Of a DNA stretch of 64,000 nt, positions 7,424 through 15,407 are shown in pieces; the first letter of the stretch is position 1; every line of letters begins with the position of its first letter. The DNA is from an uncultured Pelagibacteraceae bacterium (GTDB lineage Bacteria; Pseudomonadota; Alphaproteobacteria; Pelagibacterales; AG-422-B15), in contig CACNXQ010000004.1 of the NCBI GenBank assembly GCA_902624455.1, forward strand, positions 1 to 64,000. Reading direction: 5' to 3'. The notes beneath the pieces were generated by a model, which saw only the letters and a list, made by a program, of their open reading frames with translations, made no database searches and was not told the origin of the DNA. A program made the position numbers and the translations under genes.

Positions 7424-8278
7424 TTAATTATCTAATATTTTTTTAATCGATTTGCCTGATAAATTGTTGGAAATTCTAGCATACAACCTGATTAACTTGA
7501 ATAGGAGCGGATCATTAACTTCATTGAAAAATTCTTTTTGAGAGTAAAGTTTTTGAAACCATTGCGATACTAATGGAAACTTATCATCAAAAGGAAAACC
7601 TGAAATAAAAAGTCGATAAGTATAAATAAACCAAGCAATATCAACTAATGATAAATCATTTCCTGTAAAAAATTTTTGATGATTTAAAAGTGTTTCATAT
7701 CTCTCATAGCATTCACTAAATCTATAGAGAGAATTTTTTACAGCATTATCCGTAATGCCATTACTTCCAAAATTTTTGTAAAATTCAACTTCTTTCATTT
7801 TTAATTGATCTAATTCTTGATTAGTTGATTTATACTCTTCATACTTTTTTAACTTTTTTAGTTGTTTAGTTCCTAAGCCACCAAACATATAACGATAAGC
7901 AATATTTCTAATATCTTCATGCAGATTATCTTCCTCTTTGAGAAGTGATTTGATATCAGAATTACTCGAAGAAGACGAAAGTGAGTTTTCAGGAAATTTT
8001 TTTTCTAGATATTCTAATATATCGTTACTTTCTATTTCGACGTGACCATCATCTACTAAAACTGGGACAAGACCCTTTGGATTTATGCCCAAAAACCATT
8101 CAGAGTAATTTTTTCCTGATGCCAAATTAATACTATGTGGTGTCCAACTTATACCCTTCAGATTTAAATATATTCTCAATTTTTGTGAGCACGAAGATCC
8201 ACGAAAATGAAATAAGTGCAAACCTTTCCAATCAAGAATTTCTTTTGATTTAATTTGATCTGATGGTATTTGAACCAT
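7424..8278 (-). CDS. Glutathione S-transferase family protein
   Basis: The product of about 284 residues has an N-terminal thioredoxin-like domain with LHLFHFRGSSCSQKLRIYLNLKG (catalytic Ser/Cys region near 28-30), GINPKGLVPVLVDDG with the cis-Pro, and the glutathione-contacting IESNDILEYLEKKFP, then an all-helical C-terminal domain with LSLVDIAWFIYTYRL. Such proteins conjugate or reduce with glutathione; the substrate is unknown. I chose ATG 8278 over the longer start at 8341 because the stop of a 59-aa membrane peptide lies 1 bp before it (TAGTATG), a typical coupled junction. The central linker between the domains (LKKEEDN to FYKNFGSNG) is longer than usual. Confidence 0.88.
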   Translation of the reverse strand: MVQIPSDQIKSKEILDWKGLHLFHFRGSSCSQKLRIYLNLKGISWTPHSINLASGKNYSEWFLGINPKGLVPVLVDDGHVEIESNDILEYLEKKFPENSLSSSSSNSDIKSLLKEEDNLHEDIRNIAYRYMFGGLGTKQLKKLKKYEEYKSTNQELDQLKMKEVEFYKNFGSNGITDNAVKNSLYRFSECYERYETLLNHQKFFTGNDLSLVDIAWFIYTYRLFISGFPFDDKFPLVSQWFQKLYSQKEFFNEVNDPLLFKLIRLYARISNNLSGKSIKKILDN

Positions 8279-8279
8279 A

Positions 8280-8459
8280 CTATTCTTTTTTCTTTGAGCT
8301 TTGCTTATAGTTTTGCTTAGTAACGAAATATGCCAATACAAGAATAACCACAGTACCAGTCATCATAGAAATATTTACGGACAACCCAAATCCTAACAAC
8401 ATAAAACCAACTAACGCTCCAGCGAAGAAAACACCTACAATTTGCAACACGCCTTTCAT
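8280..8459 (-). CDS. Small inner-membrane protein (59 aa)
   Basis: A 59-codon frame starts at ATG 8459 and ends at TAG one base before the glutathione S-transferase start. It encodes two hydrophobic segments, about residues 4-27 (VLQIVGVFFAGALVGFM and following) and 32-46 (MMTGTVVILVLAYFV), then a basic tail SSKKKE, fitting an inner-membrane hairpin with both ends in the cytoplasm. AGGAA overlapping the MFS stop provides a Shine-Dalgarno about 10 nt upstream. Its place between an MFS transporter and a transferase, with 1-6 bp joints, suggests one operon. No family recognised. Confidence 0.72.
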   Translation of the reverse strand: MKGVLQIVGVFFAGALVGFMLLGFGLSVNISMMTGTVVILVLAYFVTKQNYKQSSKKKE

Positions 8460-8464
8460 AAAAT

Positions 8465-10069
8465 TTATTCCTGAGTTTTAAATTTAGAATTTTGAATAAT
8501 TATAACTGAAATAACAGGTACGAGAAGAGTAAGTAAGGTAACAACAATCAATAAAATACCTAATTCGGAATAGTCTGCGATAGACTCAATCTCATTAGAT
8601 ATTTTATTTCTTACCTCTCTAGTTACCTCAAAAATTTGGTTGAGATACTTGGTAAACAGCGAACTTGCTGAAAGCGCAAGATTAGTAAATGACGCGAATA
8701 CAGCAAAAAATGTGGCCTTTAAATGAGCTGGTGCATTTCTTGCTATCCACGCTAGTAAAGGAATCATCGATACTTGTCCAAGAGGTGATTCCAAAGCCGT
8801 ATTAAATATTGCAATAAATCGTGCATCAACTACTCCATTTGTCAGAGAGGAAGTCCATTGGTGAAAACCATAATACATTGCGACACTTGGCAAAAATAGA
8901 ACTGCTCCAGCTATAGATAAAACAACTATAATCTTTGCAATTGAATTGTTAGCCATGAACGGTCTTAAAATGACAATACCAACTAATGTTAAGATTGATG
9001 CTAATAAAGATAAAACAGAGAAAAATTGTTCATCGAACCCAAGATTATCAATCTCAAACCATGTTAATCCTGGTCCAGGTCCAGGCATGGCCCTAAAAAT
9101 GAATATAATTATAGCAGTTCCTAAAATAGTTGTTCTTAAAGTCTCAGGCAGTTCTCGAATCAGTTTTGCCATCAAAAATAAAATGATACTGACAGAACCA
9201 ATAAAAACTATTTCTTGAGCAAAAGGTAAATTAAATCCGCCTACGCCCAAAGTAAAAATTACAAAGATTAGAGATCCACCAAGTATCCACCAATCAACTT
9301 TTGTTTTTTCAATTTCTTGTTGATCTGTAAATCCTATTTCAGCTAGTGTTTCATTTCTCTTCTTCTTAATGTAAATGGATAATAAGACTCCAAGAATTGA
9401 TATCAATGGAATAACCAATGCAAAGAGGTAAATATTGCCATAAAGTAAAATCTTTGCATCTTCAGTCTCTGCGTCAACACTACTAAACACAATAACATTA
9501 ATCAGAGCCACAAGTACTGTACCACCGATGATAGCAAATCTTCCCAACGTCTGCATAGTTGTATGCATGTTTTTAATTGCATCAGCTGAGTATTGATTTC
9601 CGGTATTGTCTACACTTGGTACTGCTTCGACTGTCATAGCATCAGCTACAACGTCCTGAACTACGTAGCCTACTGGTGCAAGCAACACACTTATAATGTA
9701 CCATGTCTCAATATTTAAAAATTGAGCCATAAAACTAGTATGAATAATAAGTCCATACATAATCAAAAGACTCAGAGCAATGAGCGATGCACCAACGTAA
9801 ACAAGGTAATTTTTTCGTTCCCAAATTAAATCAACTAAATGGCCAAGTGGCATTTTTAGGGCCCATGGAATTCCAGCCCAAAAACCAAGTCCTGCCAAGA
9901 ATGCGGCTGACAAATTAAGATAATCTTTTACAAAGAATGTTCCAACGATACCGGTTAAACCTGAGACCCCTGCAGCCACATAGATCATTAGTGGGGGAAG
10001 ATAACTAAGCTTAAATTGCCTTCCTAAGTCAATAAAGGTTTGATCAATAAAGTTTACAAATTTATTCAT
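8465..10069 (-). CDS. MFS-type transporter
   Basis: The 534-residue protein has 12 or more hydrophobic segments. The first loop, ALKMPLGHLVDLIWERKNYLVYVG, is the MFS motif-A region (G-x3-D-x-(R/K)). The overall look, with PWALK before the loop and a long N-terminal hydrophobic repeat, recalls the folate-biopterin/BT1-like branch of MFS, but I would not assign a substrate. A central hydrophilic loop (IKKKRNETLAEIGFTDQQEIEKTKVD) separates the two halves. It is the first gene of a likely operon with the 59-aa membrane protein and the glutathione S-transferase. Confidence 0.85.
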   Translation of the reverse strand: MNKFVNFIDQTFIDLGRQFKLSYLPPLMIYVAAGVSGLTGIVGTFFVKDYLNLSAAFLAGLGFWAGIPWALKMPLGHLVDLIWERKNYLVYVGASLIALSLLIMYGLIIHTSFMAQFLNIETWYIISVLLAPVGYVVQDVVADAMTVEAVPSVDNTGNQYSADAIKNMHTTMQTLGRFAIIGGTVLVALINVIVFSSVDAETEDAKILLYGNIYLFALVIPLISILGVLLSIYIKKKRNETLAEIGFTDQQEIEKTKVDWWILGGSLIFVIFTLGVGGFNLPFAQEIVFIGSVSIILFLMAKLIRELPETLRTTILGTAIIIFIFRAMPGPGPGLTWFEIDNLGFDEQFFSVLSLLASILTLVGIVILRPFMANNSIAKIIVVLSIAGAVLFLPSVAMYYGFHQWTSSLTNGVVDARFIAIFNTALESPLGQVSMIPLLAWIARNAPAHLKATFFAVFASFTNLALSASSLFTKYLNQIFEVTREVRNKISNEIESIADYSELGILLIVVTLLTLLVPVISVIIIQNSKFKTQE

Positions 10070-10113
10070 ATTTTGTTTGTTAAAAAACTAATCTTCATTT
10101 TAATTGCTTATTT

Positions 10114-10689
10114 CTACTCTTCTAAGAAACTTACTTTGTCTAACAAATATGTATCATTGTTTTTTGGACTATTAACATCTTTTGAAACTGGATAGCAAGA
10201 AATCTGACTTAATTTACTACTGGAATAGACACTTTTTCCTTTGAACCATTCATCAAATTGATTCTCTTCTAATACCACTGGTTGTCTGTGATGAACATGG
10301 CTAATGTTGCTATGGGACTCTCTTGTAACAACAGCACAACCACTTTCTAAATTATAGATTCCAGCAAAATAAACTAAATCATCACCACAATGATGAAAAT
10401 ATGGAATTTTTTGATTATTAGTCCGTTTCCATTCATACCAACCATTTGCAACAAAAATACACCTAAGAGCGCCACGAAATGATGGTTTTTCAGTGAGCGT
10501 TTCGCTTCTGCAATTAATAAGATTCATATCCAATTTCCATTTAGGTGAATAAGACCATTTCATTAATACTGGATTTGGATTGAGAACTAAAACTTTATGC
10601 GAGGGAGCAATATTATATGAAGCTGAAACATCAAAATTATGTTTTTGTTTTACATTAATTGTGTCTGACAATACATATCTTCCACACAT
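10114..10689 (-). CDS. SRAP-family abasic-site protein (YedK/HMCES type)
   Basis: SRAP proteins crosslink covalently to abasic sites in single-stranded DNA and protect forks. The sequence opens MCGRY, placing the catalytic Cys at position 2 after Met removal. ASYNIAPSHKVLVLN, the NCRSET motif, the FVANGWYEWKR strand with the catalytic Glu, and a His-rich HVHHRQPVVL region (catalytic His) are all in order. At 191 residues it is somewhat shorter than the usual ~220. It precedes nothing obvious in SOS control: no LexA-like GTTC repeat is visible upstream. It is followed upstream by the TPR-cryptochrome pair, 12 bp away. Confidence 0.92.
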   Translation of the reverse strand: MCGRYVLSDTINVKQKHNFDVSASYNIAPSHKVLVLNPNPVLMKWSYSPKWKLDMNLINCRSETLTEKPSFRGALRCIFVANGWYEWKRTNNQKIPYFHHCGDDLVYFAGIYNLESGCAVVTRESHSNISHVHHRQPVVLEENQFDEWFKGKSVYSSSKLSQISCYPVSKDVNSPKNNDTYLLDKVSFLEE

Positions 10690-10701
10690 AAGTTATTTCA
10701 C

Positions 10702-11235
10702 TTAAATAAATTGTCCGTTAATACGTTCAAGCTGTCGTTTGGCATTTTCACTAAATGGCAGTATCTGTAATAATTGTTCATATGTCGCAGCAGCTTTTAG
10801 AAACTTGTCCTGAAGAAAATAAATTTGGGCCAAACCATCAAGAGCTCCAAAATGTCTCGGTTCGAGTGAAAGTGTTTTTTCAATATCTTGAATCGATTTT
10901 TCAAACTCACCATTGAAAAAATAAACAGTTGCTCTTTTATTCCATGCTTCTGCAAAATCAGGTTGCAAAGCAATGACTTCTGTAAAAGTTAAAATAGACT
11001 CTTCAAATTGTCCTCTACTCATGAGTTGGTTGCCCTCTTCAAAAATCTCTTGCGCCATCTCATTATCGGTTTTTGACCAAATAGACCATATTTCTGCTAA
11101 AATTAAATCAGCTGCTAACTCATTTTTTATCTGTGCAAGCTCTTTAAATAGAGGATCCAATCTTGAACTATTTTGATCAGCAAAAGAGCTACTCACTGAT
11201 ATGAAGTATATGAAAGTTATTAAAATAGTTCTCAT
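10702..11235 (-). CDS. Exported TPR protein
   Basis: The 177-residue product starts with a signal peptide (ILITFIYFISVSSSFADQ) and carries about three tetratricopeptide repeats: FEEGNQLMSRGQFEESILTF, AWNKRATVYFFNGEFEKSI and ALDGLAQIYFLQDKFLKAA. This predicts a periplasmic or outer-membrane-facing scaffold of unknown partner. Its ATG overlaps the stop of the cryptochrome gene by 4 bp, so it is translated after it from the same transcript, which is an unexpected pairing for a periplasmic protein. Confidence 0.85.
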   Translation of the reverse strand: MRTILITFIYFISVSSSFADQNSSRLDPLFKELAQIKNELAADLILAEIWSIWSKTDNEMAQEIFEEGNQLMSRGQFEESILTFTEVIALQPDFAEAWNKRATVYFFNGEFEKSIQDIEKTLSLEPRHFGALDGLAQIYFLQDKFLKAAATYEQLLQILPFSENAKRQLERINGQFI

Positions 11236-12671
11236 CGTCTGCGCTGCTTCATACGACTGCCATGTTTTATGTAAACCTCTTTAGCAATTTGTTTAAATTG
11301 GTCACTTTTACGGATACCCCATATTTTATCACGTGCATTTGCTGAAGACGAGCGAAGATCAACAATTTTATTAGGATAATCCACATCCATAGTTGCATTG
11401 TGAATATTTTCATTACTTTCATCAGACAACTCTGGTAATTCCTTTCTAATAAAGCTTGCCTCTGGGTCCTGATCTCTACTTTGTTTTAAAACAGAGTATA
11501 TTCTAGGCAAATTAATTCCTGTAACACCACTTTGCATCTGTACTTGGCTAATATGAATTCCAGGCTCATAGTCTACAAATAATTCTGCAAGAAGAGGTGA
11601 GGTTTTTTGCCATGGCTGCCATAAATTATAAGAGGCAAAAGACATAATCATTGCTCTCATACGAAAATTAATCCAACCATATCTTCTCAAATGATGAATG
11701 CAAGCATCAAGAAAAGGATATCCTGTTTCTCCTTTGATCCATTTCTCAATCAGCTCCTGATCTTCAGAAGGTCTTAAGTTATCACACATAGAGTGCATAC
11801 TATTATATTCAATATCAGGTTCTGCTTCGAATTTTTGAATGAAATGACAATGCCAATGCAGTCTTTTTTTAAAGGAATACAAATCAGATTTAAAATTTGA
11901 TTTAAAATATTCTTTTTTTAATTTTTGATACACAGATCTAATCGAAATTGTTCCAAATGAGAAATGAGGCGAAAGACGAGAGCAAGAATCTTTCGCATCA
12001 AAAGGGTTTGACATCTTTGTTCTGTAACCATTACATCGTTCATTGAAAAAAGTTTCGAGCAAGTGTTCTGCTTTTGATGAGCCACCAGGTTGAATTTCAA
12101 TGAAGTCTGGTTTTTGAATATCAATATATTTATTTATAAATTCTTCAACAGTATGAGTACTTAAATAACTGCGATCATGAGATGCCTTATTAATTTTTGG
12201 TTCTGGACATAGTGGTTTATTCATCTGATTTTCCCAAAACCTTGACCATTGATCACGATCAAAATTTTCTCTTTGAACTCCAAAATCATTATAGACTTTG
12301 ATTTCATATTGATGTTTTGCAAGTTTTAAAAATTGAGTAAATTGAGATTTATAATATTCAATATCTGTTGAATAATTAAAATGGAGTGTAAATTTATTGT
12401 TTAAAAGTGATTTGTGAAATTCTATATAATTTCCAATGAAAATCTCAAGTTTAGAATTTATTTTTTTTAGTGAGTTATCCAACTCTCGAAGGCAGTCTTT
12501 CAAAAAATATAATTGTCTTAATGATTTTCCATTACCACTCCAATACGCTTCATCAAAAACATAGATGCATTTATAGTTCTGTCTTATTGAACCATAAGAT
12601 AGTGCTTCATTATCTTGAATTCGTAAATTTCTATGAAAAACTATTAAATCTGCCTCATTGTTAGCCATCAT
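11232..12671 (-). CDS. Cryptochrome/photolyase family flavoprotein
   Basis: Photolyases repair UV-induced pyrimidine dimers with light and FAD; cryptochromes use the same fold for signalling. The N-terminal alpha/beta domain begins LIVFHRNLRIQDNEAL. The FAD domain shows LSPHFSFGTIS, the KKRLHWHCHFIQKFEAEP stretch and KGETGYPFLDACIHHLRRYGWINFRMRAM, the standard DNA/FAD-binding block. In place of the usual NNGNWQW segment there is HISQVQMQSGVTGINLPRIYS, so this is a divergent branch; the usual WQW tryptophan is missing here. Repair versus signalling cannot be decided. The C-terminus ends in a basic tail. It lies upstream of, and overlaps, the TPR gene. Confidence 0.9.
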   Translation of the reverse strand: MMANNEADLIVFHRNLRIQDNEALSYGSIRQNYKCIYVFDEAYWSGNGKSLRQLYFLKDCLRELDNSLKKINSKLEIFIGNYIEFHKSLLNNKFTLHFNYSTDIEYYKSQFTQFLKLAKHQYEIKVYNDFGVQRENFDRDQWSRFWENQMNKPLCPEPKINKASHDRSYLSTHTVEEFINKYIDIQKPDFIEIQPGGSSKAEHLLETFFNERCNGYRTKMSNPFDAKDSCSRLSPHFSFGTISIRSVYQKLKKEYFKSNFKSDLYSFKKRLHWHCHFIQKFEAEPDIEYNSMHSMCDNLRPSEDQELIEKWIKGETGYPFLDACIHHLRRYGWINFRMRAMIMSFASYNLWQPWQKTSPLLAELFVDYEPGIHISQVQMQSGVTGINLPRIYSVLKQSRDQDPEASFIRKELPELSDESNENIHNATMDVDYPNKIVDLRSSSANARDKIWGIRKSDQFKQIAKEVYIKHGSRMKQRRR

Positions 12672-12698
12672 TAAGAAATATAGCTACAATTAAGAAAA

Positions 12699-14015
12699 TC
12701 AATTTAGATCTTGCCAATATTTCTTATACTTCTTGCTGAGCTTTGCATCATCTCTAAAGTGGTTGATTAATGCACTAATCAAACTTATTTTCGGGTCTAC
12801 ATCCTTCTTAGCTGCAATTTCTAAAATCTGTCTATAACACCAATAGACTTGAGCTACTCTATTGTTAGATTTAATCATTTTAAAGGGACTATTTAGTCCT
12901 AAAATCCAGGGTCCTAATTCAAGAATATTTTCATACAGTATTGCTGACGACTTATGCCCACTCAATAGATTATTAACTAAATCAGGTTCGCTGCATAATG
13001 GTCTTCCAAGTCCAATTATGTCACAAGCATTAGTTTCTAGGGCTTTATTCATTCCATCTGTTGAACGAAATCCTCCAGTAACGGCGAGTGGTAAAGAAAT
13101 ATGTTCTTTTATTTCACTAGCATACTTCAAAAAATAAGCTTCTCTTACAACAGTACTTCTTGATGGTTTTATGGTTCTTGACTCTTTCAAATTCATAGAT
13201 CCAATATCAAGTGCAGTAAAATTTTCATAGGTTCCTCCTGATATTTCAAGAAGGTCAAGATTTGATTGGTCCAACATTTTAGCAACCTCAAGAGACTCTT
13301 CGTGAGAAAATCCTCCTTTTTGAAAATCAGATGAATTTAATTTTACAGATATTGGAAAGTCGTTACCTACTTTAGATCTGATGCCACTTATGGTTTCCAA
13401 TAACAACCTCGCTCTATTTTGTAGGCTTCCACCCCATTCATCAGAACGTTGATTAATATTTGGAGATAAAAATTCCGATAGTAAATAACCATGAGCTGAA
13501 TGTAATTGAACTCCTGTAAATCCTGTTTCCTTTGCAATTACTGCTGCATTAATAAATCTATCAATAATATCTAAGATTTCTGACTTAGTTAGCTCTCTTG
13601 GGTTACCAAATTTAAGTACGCCACCTAATGGTTGAAGTCTATTTGCAGATGGTGCGACTGACTCTGTATTAATTCCATAAGGTGTTTGCCTTCCTGCATG
13701 ACTAATCTGCATCCATAATTGAGTGTTATTTTGTGTGCCTGCCTTAGACCATTCAACTAGTGCATTACGTTGGCTGTTTGATTGTTCGCCTTCTATTAAC
13801 ACATTTCCAGCTCGCTCAATATATCGATGATCTACCTGAACATTTCCAGTAACTAAAACTCCGCTTCCTCCTTTAGCCCACCGATCATAGAGGTTTACGT
13901 GTCTTGAATTAGCTTCAGCGTCTTCATTAGCAATGCCTTCAGTCATCGCTGACTTAAGAAATCTATTTTTAATTATTACCCCACATGGTAACTGCAGTTC
14001 TTTGCTTATTTTCAT
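12699..14015 (-). CDS. NADH:flavin oxidoreductase (old yellow enzyme family)
   Basis: This is an FMN-dependent TIM-barrel ene-reductase of 438 residues. Diagnostic stretches are the N-terminal IKNRFLKSAMTEG, the QISHAGRQT strand, the GFTGVQLHSAHGYLLSEFLSP active-site block with the catalytic His pair, NQRSDEWGGSLQNRARLLLE, and DIIGLGRPLCSEPDL near the FMN phosphate site. The C-terminal ~70 residues (QVYWCYRQILEIAAKKDVDPKI to the end) extend beyond a plain OYE domain but contain no Cys cluster, so there is no 4Fe-4S/FAD module like that of 2,4-dienoyl-CoA reductase. Substrate unknown. Confidence 0.9.
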   Translation of the reverse strand: MKISKELQLPCGVIIKNRFLKSAMTEGIANEDAEANSRHVNLYDRWAKGGSGVLVTGNVQVDHRYIERAGNVLIEGEQSNSQRNALVEWSKAGTQNNTQLWMQISHAGRQTPYGINTESVAPSANRLQPLGGVLKFGNPRELTKSEILDIIDRFINAAVIAKETGFTGVQLHSAHGYLLSEFLSPNINQRSDEWGGSLQNRARLLLETISGIRSKVGNDFPISVKLNSSDFQKGGFSHEESLEVAKMLDQSNLDLLEISGGTYENFTALDIGSMNLKESRTIKPSRSTVVREAYFLKYASEIKEHISLPLAVTGGFRSTDGMNKALETNACDIIGLGRPLCSEPDLVNNLLSGHKSSAILYENILELGPWILGLNSPFKMIKSNNRVAQVYWCYRQILEIAAKKDVDPKISLISALINHFRDDAKLSKKYKKYWQDLN

Positions 14016-14177
14016 TCAGTCTATCGATCGCTTCAAATCTTTTTAGTAATTTATTAAACGTTATATTTTCCTTAATTTTAGCTTTTTAAAATAATATAAG
14101 TATTATCACTATATAATAATACTAAATTCTTATTTTCAAATTTAATCTTTATTTATAATATCATTTAGGAGGTAATT

Positions 14178-14300
14178 ATGAGTTTTATTTTATGGCATGC
14201 ATTCACCGTTATAGCTGTTATAGGTTTTGCGTTTACTCTAGGCTTTATTGCGGGATCACAAAAAAATAAAAAAGTAGAAAAAATTAGTTATAAATTTTAA
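14178..14300 (+). CDS. Very small single-span membrane protein (40 aa)
   Basis: A 40-codon frame with an excellent Shine-Dalgarno (AGGAGGT, 5 nt before ATG) encodes one transmembrane helix (FILWHAFTVIAVIGFAFTLG and a few residues more) followed by a short basic tail, QKNKKVEKISYKF. A TATAAT at 14154-14159 would start transcription just before the ribosome site. A dyad with arms AGTATTAT and ATAATACT is at about 14109-14133 upstream. Topology predicts an N-out, C-in peptide. Convergent with the hydrolase gene. No family recognised; similar peptides can be respiratory-complex or transport subunits. Confidence 0.7.
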   Translation: MSFILWHAFTVIAVIGFAFTLGFIAGSQKNKKVEKISYKF

Positions 14301-14301
14301 T

Positions 14302-15273
14302 TTAATTGATAAAGCCTCTTATATCTTGAGCTAATAAAGCAGGTATTTCCATTGGTGGCATATGTCCAACATTTGGATAAGATATTAATCGAACATTAGG
14401 TATTTGATCGATGAAATGCTCTACAAATCTTATGTCTACAAGGTTATCTTCCTCTCCATGAAGTATTAAAGATGGAATAGAAATATTTTTTAAATCATTT
14501 GGATTTGCAATAAAATCATCTTCATGATCTTCTACAAGCATTCCAATCGCTAATCTAGTTCCTTCCATCAAAATGATGTCATGAAACTGATCTACTAGTT
14601 CATCCGTTACTATGGATTGATCATAAACAGTTTGAGAAACACCTTCTTTGACTAATAAACGTGGAGTCACATATTCTAATGCCCTTCTGAAAAATCTTGA
14701 TTCAATAATTTCAAATGCGGCTGGTGGAGCATTAACAGATTGAAAATCCTTATACTCTTCCTCATTTGCTATGAATGGTGAACCGATAATGATAAGACCG
14801 TTTAATTGATCCAAATGCTTTAATGAATATCTCCACGCAATCATTCCACCCATCGAATGACCAACAAAATAAAATTTATTAATTCCTAATAACTTTACTA
14901 CTTCGCCAATTACTTTTTCAAAGCCTTCATAGGAGTATAGATCTGACTTGACTGCTCCAGTTAGTCCATGAGCTGGAAGATCTAGTGAAATGACTCTGTA
15001 TTCATCGGTTAAGAAAGGAACCATAGGCTCATAATTGAATAATGATCCGTTAAAACCGTGAATAAGAAGAATAACCTTACCTTTTTTATTTCCTTCATCT
15101 CTTAAATGTATCAATGAGCCGTCTGAAAGTTCTAAAAACTTTGAAGACTCATTTGCATGTTTGGAAATAATTTCATTTTTTGGGATATCTAAATATATAG
15201 AATTATAAATAACTATTATTAGTAATATCAATAGTGATAAGGAAGAAAATTTTAATATTTTTTTTATATTCAT
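14302..15273 (-). CDS. Alpha/beta-hydrolase, membrane-anchored
   Basis: The 323-residue protein begins with a hydrophobic signal anchor (ILKFSSLSLLILLIIVIYN), placing the catalytic domain in the periplasm. The fold motifs are LLIHGFNGS (oxyanion), GHSMGGMIAWRY with the nucleophile Ser, a downstream acidic residue in LILHGEEDNLVD, and the catalytic His in YPNVGHMPPMEIP. The relatives include esterases, lipases and haloalkane-dehalogenase-like enzymes, but the Ser nucleophile argues for an esterase or lipase. It starts 7 bp after the 3' end of tRNA(CAU) and may be cotranscribed with it. Confidence 0.88.
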   Translation of the reverse strand: MNIKKILKFSSLSLLILLIIVIYNSIYLDIPKNEIISKHANESSKFLELSDGSLIHLRDEGNKKGKVILLIHGFNGSLFNYEPMVPFLTDEYRVISLDLPAHGLTGAVKSDLYSYEGFEKVIGEVVKLLGINKFYFVGHSMGGMIAWRYSLKHLDQLNGLIIIGSPFIANEEEYKDFQSVNAPPAAFEIIESRFFRRALEYVTPRLLVKEGVSQTVYDQSIVTDELVDQFHDIILMEGTRLAIGMLVEDHEDDFIANPNDLKNISIPSLILHGEEDNLVDIRFVEHFIDQIPNVRLISYPNVGHMPPMEIPALLAQDIRGFIN

Positions 15274-15280
15274 CTTAACT

Positions 15281-15357
15281 TGGTGGGCCCACTAGGACTC
15301 GAACCTAGGACAACTCCGTTATGAGCGGAGGGCTCTAACCAACTGAGCTATGGGCCC
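15281..15357 (-). tRNA. tRNA with CAU anticodon, probably tRNA-Ile2
   Basis: The 77-nt cloverleaf includes an encoded CCA. The acceptor stem is a perfect 7-bp helix GGGCCCA/TGGGCCC, the D arm reads AGCTCAGTTGGTTAGAGC, the anticodon loop is CTCATAA and the T arm has GGTTCGAGTCC. The loop is shared by elongator Met and Ile2 (lysidine) tRNAs; the GGGCCC acceptor is closer to alphaproteobacterial Ile2, so I favour Ile. Initiator tRNA is excluded because position 1-72 is paired. It sits about 20 bp beyond the rpoD terminator hairpin and 7 bp before the hydrolase gene. Confidence 0.95.
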
Positions 15358-15375
15358 TTTGTGGTGTTTATACAC

Positions 15376-15407
15376 AAAAAAAACTAATCTATACAGGATT
15401 AGTTTTT
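15376..15407 (-). terminator. Rho-independent terminator of dnaG-rpoD
   Basis: On the minus strand a stem of about ten A-T-rich pairs (core ACTAATC/GATTAGT, 7-nt loop) is followed by a run of eight T. The rising arm overlaps the rpoD stop codon. The stem is short on G-C pairs, so readthrough into the adjacent tRNA gene, only ~20 bp away, is likely; no separate tRNA promoter fits in the gap. Confidence 0.6.

Noticed and set aside
11918-12124. 68-codon minus-strand frame inside the cryptochrome gene
   Set aside because: Out-of-phase reading of a well-supported FAD-domain coding sequence.
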